From a bacterium (lineage in GTDB: Bacteria; Planctomycetota; Planctomycetia; Kolteriales; Kolteriaceae): a stretch of DNA of 52,004 nt. The position numbers were made by a program, and so were the translations under genes. The notes under the pieces are model-generated. The model was not told where the DNA came from and did no database searches. It saw only the letters and a list, made by a program, of their open reading frames with translations. Below are positions 26,788-37,088 of the stretch, piece by piece; positions within the stretch are counted from its first letter, which is position 1, and each line of letters begins with the position of its first letter. The DNA lies in the NCBI GenBank assembly GCA_019748235.1, contig JAIEPU010000175.1, positions 1-52,004 of the forward strand, given 5' to 3'.

Positions 26788-29427
26788 CTAGGGCGAGGTC
26801 GTTGGGGCCGGGGCTTCTTTACGGGCAGCCTGGTAAAGGAGCGGAAGGAGGTCGTCGCGCAATCTTTTCAATGATTCGATTTGAGAGCCCGCCTTCGCCC
26901 AGTCATTTTCAATCGCTGCCCGTTCGATCGCTTTGGCCGTGTCGACCGCCTGAACTGAGTGAAAATTGCCGGCCGATCCAGCCAGCTTATGTGCGTACCG
27001 AGCAAGCAGCGTCGCGTCTTTCTCTTCCCATGCTTGGCGCATCTGTTGAAGGAGTTCGCGGGACTGCTCGTCGAAGAGGGTCACAAGCTCGCCCAGAATT
27101 TCCCGATTGCCGCGCACCTGAGCTATGAGCTTGTCGACATTCACGAGCGATTCAGTCCGATCCCGTTCGGGGATGAGGAGTGGGGCCGAGGGGGAAGCGG
27201 TACCTCCCAGGAGCTTCTCCAGAATGTCGAAAAGGAGATCTTCATCGATCGGCTTCGACAGATAGTCGTCCATTCCGGCATCAAGGCAACGTTGTTTGTC
27301 TTCCGACATGGCATGAGCGGTGATGGCGACGATCGGCAAGTGGCGGCGCGATTCGACTTCCATCTGACGAATGATTCGGGTCGCTTCGATTCCCCCCATT
27401 TCCGGCATCTGCAAATCCATCAGGACGAGATCCGCGGCATGGTGCTGGATGACGTCAATCACTTCGAGCCCGGTTTTGCACCAAGTAATGTCGTGCCCCA
27501 TCTCGCGCAGCATCTCTGCTGCCAGACGCTGGTTGATCTCGTTATCCTCGGCAAGGATGATCCGCGAGGGATGCGAGGAGCGGTACGCCCGAGCGGGGAT
27601 ATCCGCGGGGAGTGAAATCTCAGGGTGTGACGTCGAGGGTTTTTCAAACCAAACCCAGAAGTGAAAACAGCTTCCTTTGCCAACCTCACTTTCAACTTCG
27701 ATCTTTCCATCCATCATCGACACGAGTTCCGACGAGATGGCCAGACCCAACCCAGTCCCGCCGAAACGGCGAGTGGTGGAACCGTCTGCCTGAGAGAAGG
27801 CATCAAAAATGATCGCTTGTTTTTCTCGCGGAATTCCGATCCCGGTGTCGCGAACGAAAAAATCAACTCGAATCGTGTTGCCTGGACTTGGGGGTAAACC
27901 GATTGGTCGGCGAACATCAATAGTCACGCCGCCGTGCAGGGTGAATTTGATCGCATTCCCCACGAGATTGAGGAGGACTTGCCGAAGTCGCCGCGCATCT
28001 CCTTGAACCCATTCCGGAAGGTCATCCGCGAACTCAACATGCAGGTCAAGTCCCTTATCTTGTGCGCTCGTGCGTAGGGCCTGGACCGCGCTGTCGATGC
28101 AATCCCTAAGCGAGAAGTCGGTCTTGTCGATATCGAACTTGCCCGACTCAATCTTCGAATAATCGAGAACATCGTTTAGGAGATTGAGCAGTGATCGAGC
28201 AGAATCACGCACCGCCGTCAAATAACCCTGTTGCTCGGTCGTAAGAGATGTCCGTAGCGCCCGTTCGGTCATGCCAAGGACGCCGTTCATCGGCGTTCGG
28301 ATTTCGTGGCTCATATTAGCCAGGAATTCTGCCTTGACGCTGGCGGCGGTGAGAGCCGCTTCTCGCGCGGTGATCAGGTCTCGCTGACTCCGGTCATATT
28401 CGAGAACGACGATAATCTGATAGAGAAAGAAACCGACGAGCGGAATCATGTATCCAAGCACTTTGTAAACGTGAGCGGCGAGAAACAGAGTATCGAAAGG
28501 TCGATCAGAAAGAAGCATGAGAAGCTGACCAATGACGTTCACCGCGAGGGAGGCGGTGATCCACCAATCCAGCATTTCTCCACCGCGATAATAGCGATAA
28601 AGGTAGCCGAAAAATGCCGTCGCCAGTGCGACGAGAGCGAGAAAATCAATCGTTTGAAGGGAACGGGCCGAATTGATGAGATGGGGCGGGACAGGCAACT
28701 GAAGGAGTGCCGCTGCGATCGTGACGATTAAAAGGACAATCATCGATCCCCGAATCGTCTCCCAGCGCGCACTGCGGGCCTCGCGTACCCAACCCGGAAG
28801 CAGTAGGGCGATGATCAGTGTCAGCCCCATCAAAAATCGACCAGCAGCAAATGTGAGTGGAATCAATTCCTGAGCGAAGGGCTCCGCATCTCGAAAGAGT
28901 TCTGGAAAGAAGAAGAGCCCATACACCAAGTCTTCGACTCCCGTCACAAAGAACGCCAACCCGATAAGCAGGTGATAACGATTGCCGAGCGTATAGAAGC
29001 GAAGGACCAGCGCGAATCCCGTGAACATGCCGAAGAGCGAGCCAATGATCTCGAGCGTGGCATGGGTATGCCGAGCTTGTTGGGACGAACGATCAGCAGG
29101 CTCAACAGGCTCTATCCCTTTTCGAGCAGGAGATTCCGTTGGGCCGATCTGCTCTGAGTTGATCTCTGGCTTCTTCGAACCTGTCGTACTGGGGTGACTG
29201 AGCCAAAGCCACGGAATGCCGGCGAGGACGAGAATCATGATGAGCGCGATCAAATGCTGGCGCTGTTGCCCTTGATGATGCCGGGCGAAGCCCTCGCCCA
29301 GCGGGACGGCGCGCATGCTCGTGGCCGAGGAAAAGAGGTTCGAGTCGTTCGCGCGACGTTCCGGCATGTCTTCTGCGGCGCTCTTCTGAATCGGCTCAGT
29401 AATGATCAACTCTCCATGAGACAGCAT
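26788..29427 (-). CDS. Hybrid sensor histidine kinase with receiver and Hpt domains
   Basis: An 879-aa membrane kinase. It has one N-terminal helix (~58-77), a polar linker, then about seven helices (residues ~125-340) forming a MASE-like integral membrane sensor. The HisKA dimerisation helix is [19 protein letters not shown] (phospho-His374). The ATPase domain has [12 protein letters not shown] (N box), DTGIGIP (G1) and [10 protein letters not shown] (G2). A receiver domain begins [18 protein letters not shown], with the phospho-acceptor in [15 protein letters not shown]-terminal Hpt domain carries [14 protein letters not shown]. It can run a full His-Asp-His relay but has no response regulator beside it. 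ATG 29427 has GGGAGG only two bases away, so the start is uncertain (29367 is an alternative). Confidence 0.93.
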   Translation of the reverse strand: MLSHGELIITEPIQKSAAEDMPERRANDSNLFSSATSMRAVPLGEGFARHHQGQQRQHLIALIMILVLAGIPWLWLSHPSTTGSKKPEINSEQIGPTESPARKGIEPVEPADRSSQQARHTHATLEIIGSLFGMFTGFALVLRFYTLGNRYHLLIGLAFFVTGVEDLVYGLFFFPELFRDAEPFAQELIPLTFAAGRFLMGLTLIIALLLPGWVREARSARWETIRGSMIVLLIVTIAAALLQLPVPPHLINSARSLQTIDFLALVALATAFFGYLYRYYRGGEMLDWWITASLAVNVIGQLLMLLSDRPFDTLFLAAHVYKVLGYMIPLVGFFLYQIIVVLEYDRSQRDLITAREAALTAASVKAEFLANMSHEIRTPMNGVLGMTERALRTSLTTEQQGYLTAVRDSARSLLNLLNDVLDYSKIESGKFDIDKTDFSLRDCIDSAVQALRTSAQDKGLDLHVEFADDLPEWVQGDARRLRQVLLNLVGNAIKFTLHGGVTIDVRRPIGLPPSPGNTIRVDFFVRDTGIGIPREKQAIIFDAFSQADGSTTRRFGGTGLGLAISSELVSMMDGKIEVESEVGKGSCFHFWVWFEKPSTSHPEISLPADIPARAYRSSHPSRIILAEDNEINQRLAAEMLREMGHDITWCKTGLEVIDVIQHHAADLVLMDLQMPEMGGIEATRIIRQMEVESRRHLPIVAITAHAMSEDKQRCLDAGMDDYLSKPIDEDLLFDILEKLLGGTASPSAPLLIPERDRTESLVNVDKLIAQVRGNREILGELVTLFDEQSRELLQQMRQAWEEKDATLLARYAHKLAGSAGNFHSVQAVDTAKAIERAAIENDWAKAGSQIESLKRLRDDLLPLLYQAARKEAPAPTTSP

Positions 29428-29916
29428 ACCCTCCCGTCGACATTCACGCCTATGAACCCGTCTCAAATGGACCGGAATTTGAACGCTTCGAAGGTCTCAA
29501 CAGTTACCAGCGCTCAAAGGAACGAGGCTAAATCCTCGCGATCCGGTGATCTTCCAACCGAGAGAGCAAACGTCGTCAATGAATTCTCGGCGCTGTCGAG
29601 ACATACCTGCTGTCGATTCGAACGAAGAGGTTCTCTGGAAATCATCGATTTGAAAAGGATATTGATTCCTTTCTCCACGAGGATTCGATTCAAAACGTGA
29701 TCGCATCTTCCATCAGAATGGATCGATTCTCACTCCAGAAAATGAAGTTGGACTAGTGACTCATGATTTCAACGTCGCTTAGAATCGGGTGGCGCGCGGG
29801 GTAGTTACAGTGCCGCTGACCGCGAGGAATGTGACTCTCGTTAACAGCAAGCTGATTATTCGTCTCGATATCGGTTCACGGTAACGAGTGATCGTCATAC
29901 AGGTCATAGGTGAGTA
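29428..29916. other. Divergent intergenic region, no gene seen
   Basis: A 489-base region between the divergent histidine kinase and M28 peptidase genes. Short open frames on both strands have non-protein-like composition and no ribosome sites. No long inverted repeat, RNA gene or insertion remnant is apparent; it presumably holds the two promoters. Confidence 0.5.
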
Positions 29917-30795
29917 GTGACGGAGAGCTTTGACGGAAAGCGAGTACGTGCGGATATAGATCGCCTCTGTGAATTCGGCCCGAGGCCGACCGGGAGTCTG
30001 GCCCTTAACGCTACTCGGGAATTCATCACGGAGCGTCTTTCTTCACTGGGTCTTACCATAGTACAGCAGCGATTCACGTTTTCTCCTAATAGCCGCCCCG
30101 GCCAAGTCGTCGAGGGAGTGAACATCATCGCCTCATTTTGGCCCGAGGCCGACTCTCGAATTCTCTTCGGCACGCACTATGACACGAGGCCCATTGCCGA
30201 CCGCGAGACGACTCCTGCAGCACGAGCACAGCCGATCCTCGGCGCAAATGACGGCGGCTCGGGAGTCGCGGTCCTCCTCGAACTCGCGCGATTCTTAACG
30301 AAAGACAAGCTCAATGCCGAACCACTCGGATTTGATTTCGTTTTCTTCGATGCGGAGGAGTACGTCTTCGACCCGGACGAGGATGATTTGATTATCGGCT
30401 CCGCTCACTTTGCGGCATCCCTTGGATCGAAAGCGGAAAACTACTTGCGCGCGGTGGTGGTCGACATCGTCGCGCGGGAAGGTGCGGTCTACACGCCTGA
30501 CAGCTTTACCTGGGAACTGGCCACGCATGAGGCTATTGGTCTGTGCGAAGCGGGGAAGAGAGCAGGGGGGAATTTCGAAACCGACGTTCTCTTTCAAGTC
30601 GTTGACGATCACCTCCCCCTCTTAGACGCAGGCATTCCGACCGCGCTGCTAATTGATGTAAACGATCCCCGCTGGCACACGTTAGAAGACAAGCCCGAGT
30701 ATTGCTCCGCGAACGCGCTTCATATGGTGGGAAATGCATTGCTCTATTGGATGTCACGAAACCGTGATTCGGCCAACGATCAACAGGTCCGCTAA
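29917..30795 (+). CDS. M28 family peptidase / glutaminyl cyclase-like
   Basis: A 292-aa zinc hydrolase of the M28 family, closest in pattern to the glutaminyl-peptide cyclotransferase branch. Metal and active-site motifs in order: FGTHYDTRP, GANDGGSGVAVLLELAR (Asp ligand), FFDAEEYVFD (Glu pair), FQVVDDHLPLLDAGIP, and WHTLEDKPEYCS (His ligand). The glutaminyl cyclase branch turns N-terminal Gln into pyroglutamate; aminopeptidase activity is the alternative, and sequence alone does not decide. No signal peptide is visible, so it is probably cytosolic. GTG 29917 has AGG six bases upstream. It converges with glnD, whose stop is 12 bases away. Confidence 0.92.
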   Translation: MTESFDGKRVRADIDRLCEFGPRPTGSLALNATREFITERLSSLGLTIVQQRFTFSPNSRPGQVVEGVNIIASFWPEADSRILFGTHYDTRPIADRETTPAARAQPILGANDGGSGVAVLLELARFLTKDKLNAEPLGFDFVFFDAEEYVFDPDEDDLIIGSAHFAASLGSKAENYLRAVVVDIVAREGAVYTPDSFTWELATHEAIGLCEAGKRAGGNFETDVLFQVVDDHLPLLDAGIPTALLIDVNDPRWHTLEDKPEYCSANALHMVGNALLYWMSRNRDSANDQQVR

Positions 30796-30806
30796 CGTTG
30801 TAGGGA

Positions 30807-33455
30807 TTAGAAGCCCATCGCTCGGGGATCTTCGACAAGGCGGCGGACATCGGCGGTGAGGTGATCTTCGATCATCTTCACGCGATCGGCGCGAAGTGCT
30901 TTGCGGCCGTCGAGTTCGCGAACGTAGAAGACGTCGGCGGCTTCATCTTCATACGTGGCTATCTTGGCGTATTGCACGCTTAGGCCAAGCCGAGCGATTC
31001 CCTTCGCGAGCGTATAGAGCAGGCCACGACGGTTATTCGCGAATATGTCGATGACGGTGCAGTTTTCAGAACAGGAATTGTCGATGGTGACGCGGGTATT
31101 GATCGGCGCCATGACGCGCGGCTTCGCGGTGAATAGAGAACTTCGAGTCGAGTAGAGTGCGTCCTGAACCGAAAGTTCACCCTTCAAGATTCGGCGGATG
31201 GTCATCTCGACTTTGTGTACTCGGTCACGGCTTGGCTCGCCGAAACAATGGGTATCGCGAACGTCGAATTGATCGATCACGACGCCGTCCCCCAGCGTGT
31301 AAATTCGCGCGGAGAGGACATCCATGTGATGGGCCGCGAGCCCACCACAGATTTTCGAGAACGGATATTCGGCCGCTCGCTCACTCGTCACGACGGTATA
31401 GGTCGTCGTTTTCGTTTCGGGGCGATACTTCGTGATGACGTCGATGTCGCCATTATCAAGCTTCGAAGCGACGGCGAGATGTTCCTCGATCTCCGCCGGC
31501 GCGACCTCGGCCAAGTAGCTCGATGATAGCCCCTCAATGAGGCGGCTCATGCGGCCGTTGCTCTTGTGCTTCTCGAGCAGTTCGAGTCGTCGGCGTTCCC
31601 AAAGTTCTGCGCTGTTACGCGCATCTTTTTCATCGCCGAACAGAGAAAGTGTGTTTCGGTAGAGTTCTTCGAGTAAGTCACCGGTCCACGGAGTATAAAC
31701 GCCGGGGCCGACTCCCATGACGTCGGCACAAGTGAGAACATAGAGCATGCGAAGACGCTGGCTGTCACCGACTTCCTTGCCGAGCGAGACCCAGACCTTG
31801 GGATCGCTGATGTCTCTCTTCATCGCCAGGTCAGAGAGCATCAAGTGTCGATGAACAAGGAAAACGAGTGTTTCGGTTTCGTCTTCCGAAAGCTTCAGAC
31901 GGGCCGCTGCCCGCAAGGCAATTTCTTTTCCAAGCTCACTGTGGTCGATCTCGAACCCTTTGCCCAGATCGTGCAGCAGGACAGCGAGATGAAGAATATC
32001 TTTCCGCTCGACACCGGCATAGGCGCGCCCAATGACATCGTCTCGCGTCGCAAAGCTTTCCAGGTGTTCCAAAACGACGAATGTGTGCTCATCCACGGTG
32101 TACTTGTGGTACGCATTGAACTGCAAGAGGCATCGGGCGTGCTCGAACTCTGGAATGATTCGGCTAAGGACGCCGACCCGATGCAAAATGCGAAGAACTT
32201 GATGCTGCGTTCCGGGCGTTTGCAGGAATCGCAGGAACAGCTGTGCCGCCTCCGGAGAAAGCTCAGGATCTTTGTCTGTCGCTTCTGGACGGAAGAGATG
32301 TTGCCGCCGGAGTGCTTCGGTGAGGTGGTAATCGAATTTCACACGGTGCCGCGTGGCGAGCTCGGCAAGTTCCAGAATCTCTTCGATGCTATCAGCGACT
32401 TGCCGGCGACGTTTGGCTGAGAGAATGAGTCGGTCGGGACCAATCCAGACACCTTCCGCTGCTCGTCGGGTCAAGAAGAGTTCGCGAGCATTTGCCATCA
32501 AGGTTCGGGGACGGGTTCGCTCGATGAATCGTTCCGCGGAGTCCGCCACCGCAGTGGAATGCTGAAAGTAGTTGGCCATGAAGAGCTCGACGGCACGGCG
32601 ACCGGGCGTATCTTCGTATCCCCATTCCTTCGCGAGTCTGACTTGATCTGTTCGAAGCAAGTCGTCGTGCGCCTTGTCCGAATGGAAGTGGAGGTCGCAA
32701 CGGAGTCTTAAGAAATAGTCGAGAGCGGTCGCCAACGCGGCGGCATCTCCGGTCCCGACGACCCCACGGCTTTCCAGTTCGACGAGATCGGTTGTTTCGT
32801 AAATCGCATTTGTCGCCCAGCGGATGAGGTGAATGTCGCGAAGTCCGCCGATTGTTTTCTTGACGTTTGGCTCCAAGAGATGAATCGTCGCGCCATATTT
32901 GGCCTGCTCTTCACGAACCGCATCGACGACCTTGACGAAAAGTTCGATTCCCTTTCCTCCACGGAGGTAGGTACGGAACTTCTTTCGAAAGTTGTCGAAG
33001 AGTTTTTCCGGGCCGATCAGGAGTCGGGCGTCGAGGAACGAAGTCGCCGGCAAAACTTCCTTTGTGGCGAGTTGAACGAGCTCTTTCGGGCTACCGACGT
33101 TATGTCCCAGATGTAAGCCGGCATCCCAAATCTCGCGAACGAGCTCGCGAATCAGTGCGTGAACGGGAGGCTTGGCTTTGTCCGCGTGAAGGAGGAGGAG
33201 GTCGATATCGGAAAATGGAGCGAGCTCGCATCGGGCGAAGCCGCCAATAGCGACCAGTGCGAGCGAGCTCTCGATGATTTCTCGTTCTTCCGCGGGACGT
33301 TTCGCCAGAGCGCGAGCATAGAGGTGGCCGATCGCCTCTTCGGCGGCATCGGTCATTGCTCTCGCTGCCTTGAGCCCGTCTTTTGACGCGACGAATTCTT
33401 CTCGAATCTTTGCTCGGCGAGAGTTCAGAAGCTCACGCGGAAGGATCTGTTGCAA
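30807..33455 (-). CDS. glnD: [Protein-PII] uridylyltransferase / uridylyl-removing enzyme
   Basis: An 882-aa GlnD, the glutamine sensor that uridylylates and de-uridylylates PII. Domains in order: nucleotidyltransferase with GGFARCELAPFSDIDLLLL (family GG...E..P.SDIDL) around residues 71-89 and KKTIGGLRDIHLIRW; HD hydrolase with HTFVVLEHLESF and HLAVLLHDLGKG; two C-terminal ACT domains (AEYPFSKICGGLAAHHMDVLSA; DIFANNRRGLLYTLAKGIARL). Length is normal (850-900 aa). It starts at TTG 33455 directly after the glnB stop codon, so translation is probably coupled to glnB. Its presence with two Tyr51 PII proteins makes uridylylation control likely. Confidence 0.97.
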   Translation of the reverse strand: MQQILPRELLNSRRAKIREEFVASKDGLKAARAMTDAAEEAIGHLYARALAKRPAEEREIIESSLALVAIGGFARCELAPFSDIDLLLLHADKAKPPVHALIRELVREIWDAGLHLGHNVGSPKELVQLATKEVLPATSFLDARLLIGPEKLFDNFRKKFRTYLRGGKGIELFVKVVDAVREEQAKYGATIHLLEPNVKKTIGGLRDIHLIRWATNAIYETTDLVELESRGVVGTGDAAALATALDYFLRLRCDLHFHSDKAHDDLLRTDQVRLAKEWGYEDTPGRRAVELFMANYFQHSTAVADSAERFIERTRPRTLMANARELFLTRRAAEGVWIGPDRLILSAKRRRQVADSIEEILELAELATRHRVKFDYHLTEALRRQHLFRPEATDKDPELSPEAAQLFLRFLQTPGTQHQVLRILHRVGVLSRIIPEFEHARCLLQFNAYHKYTVDEHTFVVLEHLESFATRDDVIGRAYAGVERKDILHLAVLLHDLGKGFEIDHSELGKEIALRAAARLKLSEDETETLVFLVHRHLMLSDLAMKRDISDPKVWVSLGKEVGDSQRLRMLYVLTCADVMGVGPGVYTPWTGDLLEELYRNTLSLFGDEKDARNSAELWERRRLELLEKHKSNGRMSRLIEGLSSSYLAEVAPAEIEEHLAVASKLDNGDIDVITKYRPETKTTTYTVVTSERAAEYPFSKICGGLAAHHMDVLSARIYTLGDGVVIDQFDVRDTHCFGEPSRDRVHKVEMTIRRILKGELSVQDALYSTRSSLFTAKPRVMAPINTRVTIDNSCSENCTVIDIFANNRRGLLYTLAKGIARLGLSVQYAKIATYEDEAADVFYVRELDGRKALRADRVKMIEDHLTADVRRLVEDPRAMGF

Positions 33456-33809
<354 letters not shown>

Positions 33810-33934
33810 CTACTCTCGGACAAGGACGACAGGCAATTGGTCTTGGAATACTTTCTATGCACATGACACGTATTCGAAACCCGGTCATTCGTCAGTCGAC
33901 TCGCGCGATACCGCGGCACTGACTAACCAGCGAG

Positions 33935-33960
33935 CTTGTCACGAGCTTCATCGTGACAAG
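33935..33960 (-). promoter_or_regulatory. Perfect 10-bp inverted repeat in the glnK-glnB spacer
   Basis: Arms CTTGTCACGA (33935-33944) and TCGTGACAAG (33951-33960) with a 6-base loop lie 14 bases after the first PII stop codon on the minus strand. No T-run follows, so it is not a canonical intrinsic terminator. It could stabilise or process the upstream message, causing unequal PII expression, or be a protein-binding palindrome. Confidence 0.6.
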
Positions 33961-33974
33961 CCTCTGATTGAAAC

Positions 33975-34352
<378 letters not shown>

Positions 34353-34475
34353 TCACGAGGCTTGGACCATGGCGAATGGAGGCACTGATCCAATAAGCCT
34401 ACCATTCCTTTAGGTACCACGTACCCACGGAATGCAGGCAAGCTCTCGACAATATTTGAAAACAGACTTTTAAAA

Positions 34476-34493
34476 CTGCAAGCTGGGTGCCAA
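34476..34493 (-). promoter_or_regulatory. Sigma-54 (-24/-12) promoter of the PII-glnD operon
   Basis: On the minus strand the sequence reads TTGGCACCCAGCTTGCAG, matching the RpoN consensus TGGCAC-N5-TTGCA with exactly ten bases between the invariant GG and GC. Transcription would begin near 34464, leaving a leader of about 150 bases before the first PII gene. Sigma-54 control by NtrC-like activators is the known mode for PII operons. Confidence 0.85.
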
Positions 34494-34614
34494 AACTGCA
34501 TGAGTTCGATGAAAACGCGAATAGGTGCTCGGCCGTAAGTCCCCAAGCACTAGCGGTTTGAGGAAAAACACGAAAAGTTGATCTTCCCGCCCCGCTTATC
34601 CGAAGTTGCGCGAA

Positions 34615-34642
34615 GTGCACCGCTTATTGTCACTCAGTGCAC
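34615..34642. promoter_or_regulatory. Paired GTGCAC elements, candidate activator (NtrC-like) sites
   Basis: Two copies of GTGCAC (34615-34620 and 34637-34642) lie 22 bases apart centre to centre (two helical turns), about 120-150 bases upstream of the sigma-54 promoter. The known NtrC site contains TGCAC and GTGCA half-sites. Spacing and distance suit an enhancer; identity is inferred. Confidence 0.45.
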
Positions 34643-34698
34643 ATAACCCTGGCAGCAGCACCCGTTTTGAAATCGGGCCCCTTTCTTCTCCCTTGCAT

Positions 34699-34710
34699 CT
34701 CCGGCCGGAG
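34699..34710. promoter_or_regulatory. 12-bp perfect palindrome upstream of the NSS transporter
   Basis: CTCCGGCCGGAG is fully self-complementary and lies 40 bases before the transporter ATG. It may be an operator; no regulator is encoded next to it. GC-rich palindromes of this length can occur by chance. Confidence 0.3.
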
Positions 34711-34749
34711 CGGTCCAAGATCGTCTGGCTTTCGAGGAGTAAGTTGCGG

Positions 34750-36915
34750 ATGAGTGAGAAAAAGCCTTCGGGCGAACAATGGGGCTCAAAGCTCGGCGTA
34801 ATCATGGCGGTCGCCGGATCGGCGGTCGGCTTGGGGAACTTTCTTCGTTTTCCAGGTAAGGCGGCCGATTACGGCGGCGGCGCATTCATGATCCCATACT
34901 TCTGCGCTCTCCTCCTCCTGGGAATACCCATTGGGTGGGTCGAGTGGACGATTGGACGGCGCGGGGGGCGATTCGGTTTCAATTCCGCTCCCGGAATCTT
35001 CAGCGTCCTCTGGCGAAATCCTCTCTCCAAGTTTCTCGGGACGATCGGGATTCTCGTGCCGGTCGTGATCTACGTGTACTACGTCTACATCGAATCGTGG
35101 TGTCTGCTGTATGCGGGTTACTACTTGGTCGGTGAGTTCGACTCATTGGGGAAGAACCCGTATGCGTATAGCGAGTTCTTCAAGCAGACAACAGGAGTCA
35201 ACGAGGACGGCGCGGTTTTTGGGCAGGGTATCAGCCCCATTGTTTGGTTCTTTCTGGCAACCTTCGCTGTTAACTTCATCGTCATCTATAGAGGTCTCTC
35301 GGGCGGGATCGAGACATTCTGTAAATGGGCAATGCCTCTTCTCATCGTGGCAGCCTTGATCGTAGTAGGACGTGTTTTGACACTCCCGGAACAGCCCATT
35401 CCTGAATCTTGGCAAAAGAGTATGCCCGTCGTGCTCTCTTCGAATGAATGGGAGCGGACGCGCGCTAAACTCATCGATCCCTCTGTCAATGTCAACCAAG
35501 CGCGAGGTCTCGTCCGTTCGGAGTTCGAACGCTTCTTTCAGCATCCGGATTCCATTCATCAGGGCATTCCTTTCGCGCCGCCGGCGGGCTTCTTAAAGAC
35601 GGACGACGGATTCGCCACTGCCCTGGCCGAGATACGAGATGTGGGCCAGGGAAATAGGTATCGTGAATGGTTGGGGAAGGTCGAAGCCTCGTTGAACTTT
35701 GACGAGAAGCGAACACTACAGCGCCTTGAACGCCGTCAGATGCGAGTTGATCAAGCGATCTCTCGTTGGCGAGAACGTCATCCGGACGCATCGAATTCGC
35801 ATGACACTGCCATCGATCCGCACCTCGAAAGTCAACGGGTCGACATCGAAGCCGCTCGTAAAGCAATCGTTACTCATCACATCGCGGAACCGTTACCATC
35901 TTTGTCCCGTGAAATGAGGAAATTGTCGATCGCGGAAGACAGAATCGAACCGGCTCAGTTAAGAGCAGCCGCAATCGAAGTTGCGGAGATCCCTCGGACC
36001 GTCAATAACGGCCTTGGCTTCATGTGGAATCCCGATTTTAGCGAACTTCGAAATCCCGAGGTTTGGCTCGAAGCGGCTGGGCAGATCTTCTTTACATTGA
36101 GCGTCGGATTCGGAATCGTCATCAACTATTCGAGTTATCTGAAACGGAAAGATGACCTCGTTTTGTCGGGACTGTCCGCATCGTCAATGAATGAATTCTG
36201 CGAGGTCTGCCTGGGGGGCATGGTTGCGATTCCCGCGACGTTCATTTTCCTCGGAACCGCGATGACTCTCGACGTGGTCGCACAGCAGTCTTCATTTGGA
36301 CTTGGTTTTAACACACTGCCGACGGTTTTCGCGAGCATGGCCGGCGGGCGGTGGTTTGCCGTGGCCTGGTTCTTTCTCCTCTTTCTGGCCGGTATCACGA
36401 GTTCACTCGCCATGCTACAACCGGCAATCGCATTCTTGGAGGAAGGATTCAAACTCAAGCGGCACGCCAGCGTTTCCGTCCTCGGAATTGGAACGCTGAT
36501 AGCATCCCTACTCGTTGTCTACTATTCGAAGGATCTGCTCGTGCTCGACACGATGGATTATTGGGTCGGTACCTTCATGATCTATGTCCTGGCGACGATT
36601 CAGGTGATTCTGTTCGGCTGGGTGCTTGGTATCAAAGATGGTTTCAAGGAGATGGAATCGGGAGCGGAGATGCGCGTGCCACGTCTCTTCCGATTCATCA
36701 TCAAATACGTAACTCCTGCGTATCTTTTCATCGTGTTCGCCGCATGGATCTTTCAAAATGCACCGGCGCGCATTGCAGATGTGGTTACTAACCCGGTCGT
36801 TCGAACGACTGTACTTGGAATGATCGGCTTTTGGGTACTCCTACTCTTGTTGGTCGTCTTCGCCGACCGAAATTGGAGTAAAGAAGGACGCGGAGCGAGG
36901 GAGATCGAATCATGA
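34750..36915 (+). CDS. Neurotransmitter:sodium symporter family transporter with large EL3 insertion
   Basis: A 721-aa Na+-coupled amino acid or organic solute transporter of the NSS/SNF family. Helix 1 reads GVIMAVAGSAVGLGNFLRFPG, with YGGGAFMIPYF after it; the family norm is GLGNxWRFP, so the Trp is replaced by Leu. Helix 5 ends GRVLTLP, and the next family motif GLGFMWNPDFSELRNPEVWLEAAGQIFFTLSVGFG appears only ~205 residues later. The intervening residues (~213-417) are charged and helix-prone (RTLQRLERRQMRVDQAISRWRERH) and lie in extracellular loop 3, which is normally a few residues here. ATG 34750 follows a GAGGAG at a ten-base spacing. The stop overlaps the next small gene (ATGA). Confidence 0.93.
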   Translation: MSEKKPSGEQWGSKLGVIMAVAGSAVGLGNFLRFPGKAADYGGGAFMIPYFCALLLLGIPIGWVEWTIGRRGGRFGFNSAPGIFSVLWRNPLSKFLGTIGILVPVVIYVYYVYIESWCLLYAGYYLVGEFDSLGKNPYAYSEFFKQTTGVNEDGAVFGQGISPIVWFFLATFAVNFIVIYRGLSGGIETFCKWAMPLLIVAALIVVGRVLTLPEQPIPESWQKSMPVVLSSNEWERTRAKLIDPSVNVNQARGLVRSEFERFFQHPDSIHQGIPFAPPAGFLKTDDGFATALAEIRDVGQGNRYREWLGKVEASLNFDEKRTLQRLERRQMRVDQAISRWRERHPDASNSHDTAIDPHLESQRVDIEAARKAIVTHHIAEPLPSLSREMRKLSIAEDRIEPAQLRAAAIEVAEIPRTVNNGLGFMWNPDFSELRNPEVWLEAAGQIFFTLSVGFGIVINYSSYLKRKDDLVLSGLSASSMNEFCEVCLGGMVAIPATFIFLGTAMTLDVVAQQSSFGLGFNTLPTVFASMAGGRWFAVAWFFLLFLAGITSSLAMLQPAIAFLEEGFKLKRHASVSVLGIGTLIASLLVVYYSKDLLVLDTMDYWVGTFMIYVLATIQVILFGWVLGIKDGFKEMESGAEMRVPRLFRFIIKYVTPAYLFIVFAAWIFQNAPARIADVVTNPVVRTTVLGMIGFWVLLLLLVVFADRNWSKEGRGAREIES

Positions 36916-37058
36916 CCACCGCCGGCATGATCATGATGATTGTCAGCACGGCTTCGATCACGACGCTTACCGCGTATTGCTTCTGGCGGGTCCTTACCTT
37001 GCCGAACCCAAAAGATGTCGAACACGCGCCACTCGACATCGATACCCGCGATCGATGA
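36912..37058 (+). CDS. 48-aa single-pass membrane protein, MetS-like NSS small subunit
   Basis: This short gene begins at an ATG overlapping the transporter stop codon as ATGA. It encodes 48 residues: one membrane helix (about 4-28, AGMIMMIVSTASITTLTAYCFWRVL) and a polar acidic tail (PNPKDVEHAPLDIDTRDR). In Corynebacterium glutamicum the NSS methionine transporter MetP needs a comparably small coupled subunit, MetS, and NSS small subunits are found next to many bacterial SNF transporters. Position, size and topology fit that role here; sequence identity to MetS was not tested. Confidence 0.8.
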   Translation: MTTAGMIMMIVSTASITTLTAYCFWRVLTLPNPKDVEHAPLDIDTRDR

Positions 37059-37088
37059 TTCCGCTCGGAAGAGACAGGAGGCAATTCG

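Noticed and set aside
29497-29706. 69-codon minus-strand open frame in the HK/M28 intergenic region
   Set aside because: No SD, no recognisable fold and no conserved context.
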